A stretch of DNA of 42,032 nucleotides, from assembly GCA_051004015.1 (NCBI GenBank), contig JBPCKT010000026.1, forward strand, positions 1-42,032, read 5' to 3'. The notes under the pieces were generated by a model, which did not search any database, was not told where the DNA came from, and saw only the letters and a list, made by a program, of their open reading frames with translations. How positions within the stretch are numbered: position 1 is the first letter of the stretch; every line of letters starts with the position of its first letter. The stretch comes from SXOA01 sp051004015 (GTDB lineage Bacteria; Planctomycetota; Planctomycetia; Pirellulales; Pirellulaceae). Shown here piece after piece: positions 41,432-42,032 of the stretch. The position numbers and the translations under genes are program-made.

Positions 41432-41695
41432 ATGGCCCGCAACCGTTTGCGCAGCGTTTCCACCAGCGGGCTGCGCGTCTACTACGGACCCGAGGACGTA
41501 TTGACCACCGAGCAGGAAAGCTCCGCGCGGCAGATGGTCTCCGTTCCCGTCAGCGAGGTCCTGCCCCTTCTGCTGGAAGCCCGCCGCACCAAGCGAGCCT
41601 GGCTCGATGATTTCTCGGACGACGAAATGACCATCAGCAGCGACCTGTACGAGGTGCTGCTGGCGTATCAGCACTTCCGGCGACCGAGCGCTTAG
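41432..41695 (+). CDS. Small conserved hypothetical protein
   Basis: The 87 residues run from the ATG at 41432, with AAGGA 8-10 nt before it. The sequence MARNRLRSVSTSGLRVYYGP has a basic N-terminus. VSEVLPLLLEARRTKRAWLD is a helix, and an acidic stretch (DFSDDEMTISSDLYEVLLAYQ) completes the fold. No known domain is recognised. Its stop overlaps the broken DUF1559 sequence on the opposite strand by 4 bp, which may mean the neighbour's decay left this gene intact. Confidence 0.6.
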   Translation: MARNRLRSVSTSGLRVYYGPEDVLTTEQESSARQMVSVPVSEVLPLLLEARRTKRAWLDDFSDDEMTISSDLYEVLLAYQHFRRPSA

Positions 41696-42032
41696 CAACC
41701 GGCCCAGGCCAATCTCGAGCCGCTGCATGGGTTGCCGTAGCTTGGCGCGCCACCGTCTACCGGCTTAGTAATCAAGCCTGCCCCCTTTCCCGACTCCCGC
41801 GTCCCAGCGGGTCCGTCATCGTCGCCACCAGGCTGTAGCTGCCGAAGGTCCAGGTCCAGACCGGGGTCGAGAGCAAACAACGGTTCCTGACACCTTTTCC
41901 TCTTCCAGTTGAAGAGGGAGGCGGGCTGCGTGAGGAGTTGGGCCGTGCGGGCGCGGCGGTCTGAGTCCGTACCGCCGGAGGCCATCGTGTGCAGGTTGCT
42001 CGCCTCGACGTACGGCAAGAGATTGAAGACCC
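41692..42032 (-). pseudogene. DUF1559 gene fragment, partial at the window edge
   Basis: The frame entering from the right edge reads VFNLLPYVEASNLHTMASGG, then DRRARTAQLLTQPASLFN. This is the middle of a DUF1559 protein (compare LPYIEGANMKDLY in the intact gene at 34811-35806). After that the expected cysteine/serine CPS motif is absent, replaced by WKRKRCQEPLFALDPGLDLD and low-quality sequence to the stop. The GGTTCCTGACACC segment near 41883 resembles a repeat piece near 16055. The gene appears cut by a repeat insertion or deletion. Confidence 0.55.

Overview
The window looks like about 42 kb of a planctomycete chromosome, most likely from a Gemmataceae-like lineage. The evidence is a high GC content, a DUF1559 type-IV-pilin-like protein paired with a small lipoprotein, a membrane Ser/Thr kinase of planctomycete layout, small secreted CxxCH proteins, TolQ/ExbD-like channel genes, and many short dispersed palindromes that sit between genes and sometimes inside them. 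The family assignment is inference; no rRNA is present.

Layout. 0.2-1.4 kb: a small secreted protein, then G-rich tandem repeats and a 21-bp-spaced motif array ahead of a doubtful short ORF. 1.5-1.7 kb: repeats. 1.9-5.4 kb: hpf, an EIIA-Ntr-like protein, HPr and an RNase E/G whose S1 domain carries a charged RG-rich insert. 5.5-8.0 kb: a small conserved protein, three tandem secreted CxxCH proteins ending at a clear terminator, and an FAH-family hydrolase. 8.2-12.3 kb (minus): a TolQ/ExbB-like channel protein with two ExbD/TolR-like partners. 12.3-16.3 kb: an accessory patch of nested insertions. It holds a complete IS1595-type element (27-bp perfect inverted repeats, 8-bp target duplication) carrying three small passenger genes, its transposase and a tRNA; the IS interrupts a 157-bp dispersed repeat with another copy at 1.5 kb. 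Just beyond is a 152-bp MITE (20-bp inverted repeats, 8-bp duplication) inside another repeat.

16.3-27.3 kb: a HEPN-like zinc-ribbon protein, a membrane-anchored protein, lutA-lutB (no lutC in view), a DUF2330 protein, a tandem pair of large membrane proteins with pseudopilin-like C-termini, a zinc-ribbon protein and a Tat-exported MsrP-like molybdoenzyme. 27.7-35.8 kb (minus): cysteine desulfurase, RsgA, FtsH, a beta-propeller protein with a C-terminal heme motif, a lipoprotein and a DUF1559 protein. 36.1-42 kb: a Ser/Thr kinase, a compact M14-type deacylase/enolase-like/cupin gene set, a TPR protein, a small unknown protein and a broken DUF1559 fragment at the edge.

The most unusual item is the tRNA inside the IS. 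It has a leucine-type class II body (long variable arm, A73) but a UGG (proline) anticodon, so if charged by LeuRS it would insert leucine at proline codons. Second is the enolase-like protein, which keeps the metal ligands and both lysines but has Asp in place of the usual catalytic-site Glu and Ala in place of the conserved His of the SHRSGET motif.
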